NCBI GenBank assembly: GCA_003435055.1
Contig: QUMM01000024.1
Location: 1 to 50,966, forward strand
Direction of reading: 5' to 3'
DNA: 50,966 nt
DNA from: Lachnospiraceae bacterium OF09-6
GTDB lineage: Bacteria; Bacillota; Clostridia; Lachnospirales; Lachnospiraceae
Position numbers and translations under genes: made by a program. This document shows, piece by piece, positions 18,990-27,532 of this stretch; the stretch's first letter is position 1; every line of letters starts with the position of its first letter. The notes under the pieces are model-generated. The model searched no databases. It worked only from the letters and a program-made list of their open reading frames with translations, and was not told the DNA's origin.

Positions 18990-19797
18990 AACAAAAATTC
19001 TGTTTACGGATCTGGACGGCACACTGCTAAATGATCAGAAGCAGATCTCAGAAGGCAATCTGGCTGCGATCCGTCAGGCACTGGATCTTGGACATAAAGT
19101 GGTGATCTCCACCGGCCGGGCTCTGGCCAGTGCAAAGAAGCAGGCTGAAACTCTTGGTCTCACCATGCCCGGATGTTATATCATTGCATTTAATGGTGCC
19201 TGTATCTATGACAGTTATGAGCAAAAAGTAGTGTTCTCTCAGACTATCCCAATGGAGTATGTCTGCCACCTTTTTGAAGCAGCTCACAGCCATGGCATTC
19301 ATATTCAGACCTATGATGATACACAGGTAGTGACAGAGACTGAAAATGAAGATCTGTATGAATACTGCCGCAATACCAGTATGGATTATAAGATTGTTCC
19401 ATCCATTCGCGAGGCACTTACCACGGATCCTTACAAGGTTCTGGCAGTCGATTATCAGCACCATGAACCACTGATTCAGTTTCAGAAAGATATCAGCGAC
19501 TGGGCACAGGGAAAAATCGATGATTACTTTTCCTGCGACTCCCTGCTGGAGATCATTGCACCAGGCATTTCCAAAGGAAATGCTATCCTGCGGTTATGCG
19601 AACAGCTTCAGATTCCACTGGAGCATACCATTTCTGCCGGAGATGCTGACAATGATATCTCCATGCTGCAGACCACTCCGGTCAGTGTCGTGATGAAAAA
19701 TGCTGATTCTCATATGCATACCTATGCTACTTATATTACCGAACATGACAACAATCATGATGGAGTGGCAGAGGCTATATATAAGTTTATGATATAA
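18979..19797 (+). CDS. Cof-type HAD-IIB family phosphatase
   Basis: A 272-residue HAD hydrolase. Motif I is LFTDLDGTLLN (nucleophile Asp in DLDGT), motif II VVISTGR, motif III lysine around SKGNAILRLCEQL, motif IV SAGDADNDISML. A large C2B cap lies between motifs II and III, which is the Cof/YidA type acting on phosphorylated sugars or cofactor precursors. AAGGAAA precedes the ATG. Translationally coupled to the PHP gene upstream and 18 bp ahead of pyruvate kinase, so probably one transcript. Substrate not inferable. Confidence 0.92.
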   Translation: MKTETKILFTDLDGTLLNDQKQISEGNLAAIRQALDLGHKVVISTGRALASAKKQAETLGLTMPGCYIIAFNGACIYDSYEQKVVFSQTIPMEYVCHLFEAAHSHGIHIQTYDDTQVVTETENEDLYEYCRNTSMDYKIVPSIREALTTDPYKVLAVDYQHHEPLIQFQKDISDWAQGKIDDYFSCDSLLEIIAPGISKGNAILRLCEQLQIPLEHTISAGDADNDISMLQTTPVSVVMKNADSHMHTYATYITEHDNNHDGVAEAIYKFMI

Positions 19798-19815
19798 GAA
19801 AGCGAGGACACAATT

Positions 19816-21246
19816 ATGAAAAAAACAAAAATCATCTGTACTCTTGGTCCATCTACTGACAAACCAGGCATTCTGGAAGCATTAATTGACTCTGGTATGG
19901 ATGTTGCAAGATTTAACTTTTCTCACGGAGATCACGAGGAACAGAAAAAACGGTTTCTGGAACTGAAGCATGCCAGAAATAAGGCAAAAAAACCGATTGC
20001 CGCACTTCTGGACACCAAGGGCCCTGAAATCCGTCTGAAAGATTTTAAAGAAGGGAAAGTCATTCTGGAAAAAGGCCAGACATTTTCTCTTACTACCCGT
20101 GATATCGAAGGTGACGCTTCTGCAGTTGCCATCACCTATACCAATCTGCTTCATGATGTGAAGCCGGGTGACAGTATTCTGATCGACGATGGTCTGATCG
20201 GGCTGACCGTCAAAGAAATCACTGATACAGACATTGTCTGTACCGTAGAAAATCCTGGCCCTGTATCCAACCATAAAGGTGTGAATGTTCCAAACGTATC
20301 TCTGACCATGCCGTTTATCAGCCCCAAAGATCATGATGATATCCTTTTCGGTATTAAAATGGGCTATGACTTTATTGCTGCTTCTTTCACAAGAACTGCC
20401 AGTGATATTCTGGAAATCCGCAAAATTCTGGAAGAGGAAAACTGCGATACAATCCGCATCATTGCAAAGATTGAGAACAAAGAAGGGGTAGATAATATCG
20501 ATGAAATTCTGAAAGTTGCTGATGGTATCATGGTAGCCCGTGGCGATATGGGTGTGGAGATCCCTTTGGAAGATCTTCCTGTTATCCAGAAAAGTCTGAT
20601 TAAAAAAGCCATGTTCGCAGGCAAAATTGTCATCACAGCGACGCAGATGCTGGATTCCATGATAAATAATCCACGTCCTACCAGAGCTGAGACTACTGAT
20701 GTAGCCAATGCAATCTTCGATGGAACCAGTGCCATTATGCTTTCTGGAGAAACTGCTGCCGGCAAATATCCGGTAGAAACCCTGCAGACTATGGTACGTA
20801 TTGCTGAAAGAACCGAACGTTCCATCAATTATGTCAATCGATTTAATCACCGGTCTACTGCATCCAATCATGACAATGTAACAGAAGCCATTTCCTATGC
20901 CACCTGTTCCACTGCTCATGACTTAAATGCAGCCGCCATTGTAAGCGTTACCAAATCAGGAAGTACCGCTCAGATGATCGCCAAATTCCGTCCGGACAGA
21001 CCGATCATCGGATGTGCCACACATCCACATGTATGTCGCCAGCTGAGCCTTTGCTGGGGTGTCATTCCAATTCAGACAAAAGAAGAACAGGATACCTTCG
21101 AACTGTTCGAACACTCCATTGATGAAGCTGTTCGTGCCGGTCTGTTAAAAGAAGGTGATGTGGCAGTTATTACCGCAGGTGTTCCTCTTGGTCGTCCTGG
21201 AACTACTAATCTGATCAACGTACATGTCGTTGGAGAAGAATACTAA
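19816..21246 (+). CDS. pyk: Pyruvate kinase
   Basis: Converts phosphoenolpyruvate and ADP to pyruvate and ATP, the last step of glycolysis, in the cytoplasm. 476 residues. The start MKKTKIICTLGPST is typical. Other family motifs: ARFNFSHG, LLDTKGPEIR, the active-site IIAKIENKEGVDN with catalytic Lys, MVARGDMGVEIP and MLSGETAAGKYP. The C-terminal domain ends at GTTNLINVHVV, so the extra PEP-utiliser-like domain of some Bacillus enzymes is absent. Last gene before a strong terminator. Confidence 0.97.
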   Translation: MKKTKIICTLGPSTDKPGILEALIDSGMDVARFNFSHGDHEEQKKRFLELKHARNKAKKPIAALLDTKGPEIRLKDFKEGKVILEKGQTFSLTTRDIEGDASAVAITYTNLLHDVKPGDSILIDDGLIGLTVKEITDTDIVCTVENPGPVSNHKGVNVPNVSLTMPFISPKDHDDILFGIKMGYDFIAASFTRTASDILEIRKILEEENCDTIRIIAKIENKEGVDNIDEILKVADGIMVARGDMGVEIPLEDLPVIQKSLIKKAMFAGKIVITATQMLDSMINNPRPTRAETTDVANAIFDGTSAIMLSGETAAGKYPVETLQTMVRIAERTERSINYVNRFNHRSTASNHDNVTEAISYATCSTAHDLNAAAIVSVTKSGSTAQMIAKFRPDRPIIGCATHPHVCRQLSLCWGVIPIQTKEEQDTFELFEHSIDEAVRAGLLKEGDVAVITAGVPLGRPGTTNLINVHVVGEEY

Positions 21247-21265
21247 AATTCAATGCCATAAAACC

Positions 21266-21300
21266 ATCCCGGGTGTTTGACGCACCCGGGATTTTCTATT
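21266..21300 (+). terminator. Intrinsic terminator after pyk (possibly bidirectional)
   Basis: A perfect 10-bp stem ATCCCGGGTG / CACCCGGGAT with a 7-nt loop, then TTTTCTATT. On the minus strand it is followed by GGTTTTA, so it may also stop the convergent anti-sigma gene. Confidence 0.9.
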
Positions 21301-21310
21301 ACATACTCAT

Positions 21311-22621
21311 TTAATTCCAGCTTTCCGGCACAATTCCTATGATATCATCCATCTCCAGCATCTTCAGCATATCTGCTTTTGTCGCTATGCAGACAAATCC
21401 ATAAGAGCTGATACCATTCTCCTCGATATAATCCGCTATACTCTTGTCAAATATGCTACTTGTATATTCCTCCATCATATTGACGAATTTGTGCTGGTCT
21501 CCCATATACCGCAGCATGCTGACCAGATGCTGGGTCATCACCGATTCATCCTGCAGCTTCTGCTCTGCCTTCTCATAATCTGCATCATCATATCCATTCT
21601 TTTCATATAAGGTCAATTCCGGATATTTTTCATTCCATGCTACCGGTGCCAGTGCCTGTGGCGCATCACCGGCATATCCAACCACTTCTCCCCCATCCTC
21701 ACTGCCATACACAGCGACCCAGACAAGTGATGGCCAGACATCCTGCTCTTTCAGGGAATCCATGATCTCATTTACTTCTGTAAATGTCTTTGGACGGTCA
21801 AAGGACACATAAGCCTGATACATGGTATGATCATCTTCCAGTTCATCAATGGCTGCCTTTCCGTCCTCCAGTGTTCCGTAAAACCATCGATTATAAATCG
21901 TCAATTCTCCATCTTCTTCGATCACATTTTCTTTCATCTGAGATACAAAATCCCGATCCCGGTTCAGCCCGTATCCCACAAAATAATTTGCTGGGCCTCC
22001 CTGAAGGTAATCCGGATTATACAGTTCCAGTTTGCCCTTTCGAATCTGTCCGGCTGTAGTAGTTCCCCGCTTCGTTCCAAAACTGATGACTGGAGATATT
22101 AGAATCTGATAGTTTCCATATCCATTGGAAAATGCCTGTACATTATCACAGCTTTTGCACGGAAGGCTCAGTTCTGCATATACATGAAAATCCACCTCGA
22201 TCTGAGAGTAGGAAGTCTGATAAGTAATATCTCCCGACTTCGTCTCCAATATCTCGGTTTTCGCCGGATTATAGTAAAGCGAAGACATCAGTGGTGACAT
22301 GCCAAACTGTATAAAAAGAACTACTGCCAGCACGACTCCACCTACCGCCATTCCCATTCTTCGGAAGCTTCTGTGAATGGATTTCTTTACATAGGCTTCA
22401 AACTCTTTTGCTGAGGCGGTGTTCTGCTCCATCTTCTCTTTTGCATCTGTCTGTTCACCACTGTCTTTACTGAAAAACTCCTTATCCAGATCATCCATCA
22501 GCCGATCTGCCAGATAATCACTGATGGCTTCTGTCTTTTCAATCTCTGCTTCTACTTCTTTTGTTTCTTCTTCCGTCAGCTGATGCTTCTTATATCGTTC
22601 TATCTTTTCTCTATAACTCAT
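21311..22621 (-). CDS. Membrane anti-sigma factor with Sigma_reg N/C-type domains
   Basis: A 436-residue protein with a cytoplasmic N-terminus (~95 residues, starting MSYREKIERYKKHQL), a single TM segment around GMAVGGVVLAVVLFIQFGM and an extracellular domain of about 320 residues. This layout and the regions around FVGYGLNRDRDF and AYVSFDRPKTFTEVNEI resemble the sigma-factor-regulator N- and C-terminal families. The longer open frame reads into the sigma gene; GGAGG 9 nt before MSYREK decides the start. It overlaps the ECF sigma gene by 11 nt, so it is very likely the partner anti-sigma factor. Confidence 0.8.
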   Translation of the reverse strand: MSYREKIERYKKHQLTEEETKEVEAEIEKTEAISDYLADRLMDDLDKEFFSKDSGEQTDAKEKMEQNTASAKEFEAYVKKSIHRSFRRMGMAVGGVVLAVVLFIQFGMSPLMSSLYYNPAKTEILETKSGDITYQTSYSQIEVDFHVYAELSLPCKSCDNVQAFSNGYGNYQILISPVISFGTKRGTTTAGQIRKGKLELYNPDYLQGGPANYFVGYGLNRDRDFVSQMKENVIEEDGELTIYNRWFYGTLEDGKAAIDELEDDHTMYQAYVSFDRPKTFTEVNEIMDSLKEQDVWPSLVWVAVYGSEDGGEVVGYAGDAPQALAPVAWNEKYPELTLYEKNGYDDADYEKAEQKLQDESVMTQHLVSMLRYMGDQHKFVNMMEEYTSSIFDKSIADYIEENGISSYGFVCIATKADMLKMLEMDDIIGIVPESWN

Positions 22622-23102
22622 ATCCATCGCCCTCCATCTCATTTCGCAGCTGCTTTTTCGCCCGATATGCCAGCACCCGTACATTTTCAGATGTCAATGA
22701 CAGAACTGCTGCAATCTCTTTGATGCTCATTTCTGAAAAATAAAACAATTCCAATATCTCCCTCTGTCTGTCCGGCAGCTTCATCATTGCCCGATACAGT
22801 TGTTTTTTCTGCTCATTCTGTATGACATTTCCAAGAATGGTCTTATCAGACACTGCCAGTTGCTCATCCAGTTCTGTCTCCCGGTTTCGTTTTCGTAATT
22901 CATTCAAACAGGTATTTCTGGCTACTTTATAAAGCCAGGCCCGTATGTTGGTATGAGAATCTGAAAGAGAGAGAAGCGCTTTTAAGAATACATCCTGCAT
23001 CAGATCTTCTGCCAGCTCTCTGCTCTTACACAGAGAATACAGATACAGATAGATCTCCGATGCATAGCGTCCGTAAAATTGACGCAGCATCTCACTGTCC
23101 AT
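22611..23102 (-). CDS. ECF-type RNA polymerase sigma factor
   Basis: A 163-residue ECF sigma factor. Region 2 contains ELAEDLMQDVFLKALLSL and WLYKVARNTCLNELRKRN; region 4 contains LPDRQREILELFYFSEMSIKEIAAVLSLTSENVRVLAYRAKKQLR. GGAGGAG before ATG (MDSEML) sets the start; the longer frame has no ribosome site. Followed immediately by its likely anti-sigma factor. Regulon unknown. Confidence 0.93.
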   Translation of the reverse strand: MDSEMLRQFYGRYASEIYLYLYSLCKSRELAEDLMQDVFLKALLSLSDSHTNIRAWLYKVARNTCLNELRKRNRETELDEQLAVSDKTILGNVIQNEQKKQLYRAMMKLPDRQREILELFYFSEMSIKEIAAVLSLTSENVRVLAYRAKKQLRNEMEGDGYEL

Positions 23103-23178
23103 AAGCACTCCTCCCTCCTCTTTGGTTCTTCTATAGATATAACACATCAAGATGGAGTTTGTTACAATATTTTTCTTT

Positions 23179-23514
23179 TTATCGTTCTGTTTTGTTTTTC
23201 TGTACCGAAATACAAATATAAATGATATATACTACTCCAACGAACAGCATCAAATTCTGAGGCATCCATTCGATTCCTCTATAACCAGGCGCTTTAAAAA
23301 TACCTATAAAATTGCTGATTCCAAGATCTGCATTTTTATAAATCGTCACCCATGGCACACCTATTCCGATTCGATACATATACAAATTGCTTCCATCTGC
23401 TACTGCTGAAACTGGCAAAAACAACGACAGTAATGCCAGACTTACACAGATTATAAAATATACTTTTAATGAAAAGACCTCTTTTATTTGTTGATATATA
23501 GCTTCTACTCTCAT
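23179..23514 (-). CDS. Small membrane protein, unknown function
   Basis: A 111-residue protein with two predicted TM segments, about residues 17-40 and 88-106, and a ~45-residue external loop between them. No family is recognised. The start ATG follows GGAGAAGAG. It lies 25 bp downstream of the DUF4179 gene and about 75 bp upstream of the second sigma gene, so it may belong to the upstream sigma/anti-sigma unit. Confidence 0.7.
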   Translation of the reverse strand: MRVEAIYQQIKEVFSLKVYFIICVSLALLSLFLPVSAVADGSNLYMYRIGIGVPWVTIYKNADLGISNFIGIFKAPGYRGIEWMPQNLMLFVGVVYIIYICISVQKNKTER

Positions 23515-23539
23515 AGTCTCTTCTCCATTACTCTCTGAA

Positions 23540-25018
23540 TTATTCAGTTTTCTTCAACGCAACCTCTTCGGTCTGTTCTCCACCTTTCCACTTCATAGTT
23601 ACCGTAATATGATTTAACGCCTGATCAAGTTCCTCCATTGGTGTCTCTGCCGGTAATTCTACCTCAATCTCATGACTAATCGCAGATGCATCTTCCAATT
23701 CCTCTACTTTATAATCAAGATTTCCATCTGGAATATACTTTCTGATGTTTTCATCTAAAGTAATTTCAAAGGTAAGATTCTGGAATTTCTCATCTGTCAC
23801 CGGCATCATATCTACATCGATGGAAAGAATTTTTCTTCGGTCATTTTCCAGTTCTGACGATGCAGTGATCAGAAACGGTTTACTGGTATCTACCGGATCT
23901 ATCTGAATGCGAAACGGTTCTCCCACTTCTTGCCAGCCATAATTTTCTTCTGCGGATGGAATGAACCTCTCTCCCCACTCATATTCATCATCTTCCTGGC
24001 TGTCAACCTGTTCATACTCTATTTTCCGTTCATAGAGCTGCAGTTCCAGATAACTGCAATCTTTATCTGGCAGGGACATCTGAATTTTACCATCCGGTAT
24101 GGACTCTCCTGATTCATAATCTCCTACAAAATCAGAACGAAATTCCAGATCATCAGAATCCCATCTTGTCTGTAATTCCATAGATACCGGGTTTCCAAAG
24201 TTATCCTTTCCCTTTAATTTATACTCATAATCCATCCAAAACTCCAGGTCTCGATCCTCATCTGCCAGCGGGACGTTGATTACAGTATAGAGATCATTCA
24301 TAGTCAGTTCCTGCAATCTCATTTTTCCAGAAGGGAACCTCGGCATAGGAATCTCTATATCCAGTTCCTGTGTCCTCGTTTTTGCTTCCAGAGCTTTTGC
24401 ATCTACGATAAAATCAAACGCAAATTCTGCTATACTGCCTGTATCATCCAGTCCTACTCCTGTACCAGGATCTTTTCCGGCTTCTACTACTAAATGGACT
24501 TTCGCTGTTCCATCTGTCAATATATCTTCTGAATATCTTTCCACATAGATGAACTCACCACTTTTACTCGTACTGTAAGTTTCCTCAATCGGATGAAATA
24601 CTCTTCCATTAAAAGTTGTCTTTTCACTGTTGATCCATGATGCCAGTATTCCATCTGGCATCACAATATTAGCTTCCACCATCAGTATACGCTCATCTGC
24701 AATGGCTTCTTTTAAGGTTACGGTAATCCCATTTTTCGTCTGGCTCTGTTCCTGAATATCTGACGTATAGCTCAGTAAATCTTTCTGGAATCCCATAATT
24801 CTTCCAATCTCGCTGGTGATCTTTTCCACCGTTGCCTGTACAATCGGGCTTCTGACTGCAGCTATTCCCAGAATAAATACAAGCAGCACACAGGCTATCT
24901 TTCGACTATAAAACTGCAACACTGGATATTTCCTCGGATGCCATTCTTTTCCAGCCTCCTCAATTATCTGATCACTGATATTTCCAAACTCTTCTGAAAA
25001 ATTGAATTCTTTCTTCAT
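23540..25018 (-). CDS. DUF4179-type membrane anti-sigma protein
   Basis: A 492-residue protein with a short cytoplasmic N-terminus (~45 residues), one TM helix around KIACVLLVFILGIAAV, and a large extracytoplasmic beta-rich region. The segment after the TM, with MGFQKDLLSYTSDI and NGITVTLKEAIADERILMVEANI, is characteristic of DUF4179 proteins that pair with ECF sigma factors. AGAAGGAGG before MKKEFNFSEE fixes the start, which overlaps the sigma gene stop by 4 nt (ATGA). Role as anti-sigma is inferred from this coupling and topology. Confidence 0.82.
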   Translation of the reverse strand: MKKEFNFSEEFGNISDQIIEEAGKEWHPRKYPVLQFYSRKIACVLLVFILGIAAVRSPIVQATVEKITSEIGRIMGFQKDLLSYTSDIQEQSQTKNGITVTLKEAIADERILMVEANIVMPDGILASWINSEKTTFNGRVFHPIEETYSTSKSGEFIYVERYSEDILTDGTAKVHLVVEAGKDPGTGVGLDDTGSIAEFAFDFIVDAKALEAKTRTQELDIEIPMPRFPSGKMRLQELTMNDLYTVINVPLADEDRDLEFWMDYEYKLKGKDNFGNPVSMELQTRWDSDDLEFRSDFVGDYESGESIPDGKIQMSLPDKDCSYLELQLYERKIEYEQVDSQEDDEYEWGERFIPSAEENYGWQEVGEPFRIQIDPVDTSKPFLITASSELENDRRKILSIDVDMMPVTDEKFQNLTFEITLDENIRKYIPDGNLDYKVEELEDASAISHEIEVELPAETPMEELDQALNHITVTMKWKGGEQTEEVALKKTE

Positions 25019-25569
25019 CGGAACCCCTCCTTCTGTAAGATACGCTGCAGTTTCTTCCTGTTTCTGCACAGATTGGTTTTGATGCACCCTTCGGAAACCT
25101 TATGTCTTTTGGCAATCTCTCTGATCGGATCCAGATACCAGTACCGCCGGATAAAAATATCTCGGTCTGTCTCAGACAGTTTCTCCAAAAACTGTTCGAT
25201 GACCTGCATCAGTTCTTTCCTGGCTATCTCTTCATCCACGGAATAAACTCCATTTAATTCTTCCATCTCGTCGCATAGATCCGCTATGTGCGTATCCGGC
25301 CGTCTCACTGCCCGTTTCTTTCGAAACAGATCGATCGCCTGTCTTCTGGTAATTCTCCCTACAAATGCAGACAATACCGAAGGTCTGTGAGGCGGTATTG
25401 TCTTCCACGCTGCATACCAGGTACTGCTTAAGCATTCCTCTGAGTCCTCATGATTCTCCAGAAGATTCCATGCGATCTTATAACAGTATCCGGAATATTT
25501 ATTACTTAGTTCCGTCACCGCCCGTTCTTCCCTTTTCCAAAATAAATCAATGATTTGTGTATCTTCCAC
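25015..25569 (-). CDS. ECF-type RNA polymerase sigma factor
   Basis: Region 2 begins IIDLFWKREERAVTELSNKYSGYCYKIA and includes CLSSTWYAAW; region 4 is LSETDRDIFIRRYWYLDPIREIAKRHKVSEGCIKTNLCRNRKKL. The GTG start (184 residues) is chosen because AGGAGG lies 5 nt upstream and the family normally starts a few residues before IIDLFW; the frame is open to 25626 but without a ribosome site. It is followed by a coupled DUF4179 gene. Upstream lies a 250-bp palindrome-rich spacer where any promoter must be. Confidence 0.9.
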   Translation of the reverse strand: MEDTQIIDLFWKREERAVTELSNKYSGYCYKIAWNLLENHEDSEECLSSTWYAAWKTIPPHRPSVLSAFVGRITRRQAIDLFRKKRAVRRPDTHIADLCDEMEELNGVYSVDEEIARKELMQVIEQFLEKLSETDRDIFIRRYWYLDPIREIAKRHKVSEGCIKTNLCRNRKKLQRILQKEGFR

Positions 25570-25623
25570 CTTTTCCTCCTGCTTGATTACAAGTATTTCT
25601 TCCATTCTGTAATCTGATTTTAT

Positions 25624-25658
25624 CATAGTATCTGTTCAGTATCTTCACAGATACTATG
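25624..25658. repeat. 11-bp stem-loop repeat, copy A
   Basis: Perfect 11-bp arms (CATAGTATCTG / CAGATACTATG) around a 13-nt loop TTCAGTATCTTCA. A second copy at 35134-35160 has nearly the same loop and a stem with compensating changes. Confidence 0.7.
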
Positions 25659-25773
25659 CCAAAATTCAATAAAATTGCCTCTGGCAATGGAATTTTGGCG
25701 TGTATGTCTCGGGATTTTGGCATGTTCATGCCAAAACACCTCGCGGGATAGTGAATCATGAACAATCACTATC
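25659..25773. repeat. Cluster of palindromes upstream of the ECF sigma gene
   Basis: The gene-free stretch 25570-25898 holds a repeat hairpin (25624-25658), this cluster and a terminator. Here CCAAAATTC/GAATTTTGG (25659-25698) encloses ATTGCC/GGCAAT. TTTTGGCATG/CATGCCAAAA forms a second hairpin (25715-25736), and GATAGTGA/TCACTATC a third (25747-25773). The CCAAAA motif recurs in the first two. Either regulator sites for the sigma gene or a mosaic mobile repeat. Confidence 0.6.
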
Positions 25774-25820
25774 TTCTACTTTATAAGTCGTATCTTTTTT
25801 CAAAAGGTTACCAGAAAAAT

Positions 25821-25862
25821 AAAAAAAGTTCAGTTTCCTGAATTTCAGGATTCTGAACCTTT
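25821..25862 (-). terminator. Terminator after the LRR-VWA-AAA operon
   Basis: On the minus strand GTTCAG and TCCTGA pair with TCAGGA and CTGAAC around an AAAT-like loop, followed by seven T. It lies about 35 bp after the AAA ATPase stop. Confidence 0.85.
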
Positions 25863-25898
25863 CTTTTTAATTTCTATCTAAAAGTTGCCGTTCTATAT

Positions 25899-27410
25899 TT
25901 ACTCTATCATCTCTTCAATCTCATTCAATTCCTGCATAATTCCCTTCTGGCGTTCGCTGAACAGCAGGCTCTTGTTATACTGATAGTAGCGGTCGCAGCC
26001 GTTCTGATCCACATACCAGACTGCATAGTAGTCGGTATTTAATTCTGTCAGGAAAATAACCATTTCCTGGCTGTCTCCAAAGGTCCTTTCCATAAAGTCG
26101 AACGCATAATTCAGCATCTGATCGGTAGCATCGATGATCTGTTCTCTCTGCTGTGTCTCCGCCGCGAATTTTTCCTTGATGCATGAAAAGGCTTCCTCAC
26201 CGTCCAGGTGTGCTGTCTTCACTTCATCCCGATATGATTCCAGTCTCTGCTGAATCTGCATTCTCCTGTGCAGACTATTTTTATCCAGCTGTTCTGCTTT
26301 TTTCAGCTGCTCCGTTTCTGCCTCATACTGCTGGCACAGGTCTTCCAAAATGCCGGATACCTGCTCCGTCTCCATCCGACTCTTTACCTGCTTCATTTTT
26401 TCATATAATTCTGTCACCAGCGCATCCACCTCAGAGGACTTACGGAAATATTCATGAAGTCTTGCGATCAACAGGCCAATGACACTGAGTTTTTCATCAA
26501 AGGCCGCTCTTCGGATCTTATCACATGCTTCTTCTGTAATATGGCCCTGCAGGATCTCTTCTACCTTATAGTCCTTCTGGTACTTGTAATACAGCTCCAG
26601 ATAATTGGCAAAATCCTTTGCTATCTTCCAGTGCTGAATATACTGATAGACTACCTCTCGATCCATCGGAAGTCCCAGATCTTCATAGACGCCGATCATC
26701 TGGGACAAATCCTCCCATCCACGGGCGGTGGCAAACATCTTGCCATCTACCGTCGTCTCCACTCGATAGAAGTTCTCTTTCTTCAATTCCAGATAAGAGA
26801 TCACTGCCTGATGAACCCCTGCCTGATATGCATATTCCTTCCAGACAGAAAAATCGGCTTCCACATCGATCTTCTTGATACGGTCCAGCGTCACTACATC
26901 GAATTCCCGCACCGAGCGGTTGTATTCTGGTGGATTTCCTGCCGCCACGATTACCCAGCCTTCCGGCACCTTCTGATTACCAAAGGTCTTACACTGCAGG
27001 AACTGTAGCATAGTCGGAGCCAGCGTCTCGGATACACAGTTAATCTCATCAATAAAAAGAATCCCTTCTTTTAAGCCTGTCTGCTCAATCTTCTCATAAA
27101 CCGATGCGATAATCTCACTCATGGTATATTCCGTTACGGAATAGGTCTTACCACCAAATTCCTTTTCCCGGATAAACGGCAGGCCTACCGCACTCTGTCT
27201 GGTATGATGCGTGATGGTATAAGACACCAGTGCTACCTTACATTCCCTTGCCACCTGCTCCATGATCTGGGTTTTCCCGATTCCAGGAGGTCCGATCAGC
27301 AGCAGCGGTCTCTGACGGATCGCCGGTATACGGTACTCTCCATATTCATTTTTGCTCAAATATGCATGGATCGAATGTTCGATCTCTTCTTTTGCTCTCT
27401 TGATATTCAT
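25899..27410 (-). CDS. MoxR-like AAA+ ATPase (LRR-VWA-AAA operon)
   Basis: A 503-residue protein. The N-terminal AAA_5 module has Walker A GPPGIGKT (40-47), Walker B ILFIDEIN (D121, E122) and a sensor-like VIVAAGNPPEYN. The C-terminal half is helical and rich in Glu/Lys, ending in a segment with YYAVWYVDQNGCDRYYQYN, and has no family I recognise. MoxR-type ATPases work as chaperones that load or activate partner proteins, usually a VWA protein; here a VWA gene lies just upstream (93 bp, two hairpins between). RBS GAGGAG before ATG. Function of the set is unknown. Confidence 0.88.
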   Translation of the reverse strand: MNIKRAKEEIEHSIHAYLSKNEYGEYRIPAIRQRPLLLIGPPGIGKTQIMEQVARECKVALVSYTITHHTRQSAVGLPFIREKEFGGKTYSVTEYTMSEIIASVYEKIEQTGLKEGILFIDEINCVSETLAPTMLQFLQCKTFGNQKVPEGWVIVAAGNPPEYNRSVREFDVVTLDRIKKIDVEADFSVWKEYAYQAGVHQAVISYLELKKENFYRVETTVDGKMFATARGWEDLSQMIGVYEDLGLPMDREVVYQYIQHWKIAKDFANYLELYYKYQKDYKVEEILQGHITEEACDKIRRAAFDEKLSVIGLLIARLHEYFRKSSEVDALVTELYEKMKQVKSRMETEQVSGILEDLCQQYEAETEQLKKAEQLDKNSLHRRMQIQQRLESYRDEVKTAHLDGEEAFSCIKEKFAAETQQREQIIDATDQMLNYAFDFMERTFGDSQEMVIFLTELNTDYYAVWYVDQNGCDRYYQYNKSLLFSERQKGIMQELNEIEEMIE

Positions 27411-27471
27411 AATCCGACTCCTCTATGATTTTTTGCTTCATGGCAGCTTTTTCTAACATTTCTCAATTTCA

Positions 27472-27532
27472 AGAATGCAACGCCATTCTTGCCGGAGGCT
27501 TCTCAGGAGTGAGATAACATCTCACTTCTGAG
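27472..27532 (-). other. Two stem-loops between VWA and AAA genes
   Basis: CAAGAATG/CATTCTTG (27472-27493) and a 14-nt arm pair CTCAGGAGTGAGAT/ATCTCACTTCTGAG (27502-27532, one mismatch). The second hairpin includes the last codons and stop of the VWA gene. Neither has a U tract, so they look like processing or stability elements rather than terminators. Confidence 0.6.

Noticed and set aside
25821..25862. Riboswitch or leader of the ECF sigma gene
   Set aside because: The hairpin plus T run is a simple terminator of the operon that ends at 25899; no conserved aptamer is recognised.
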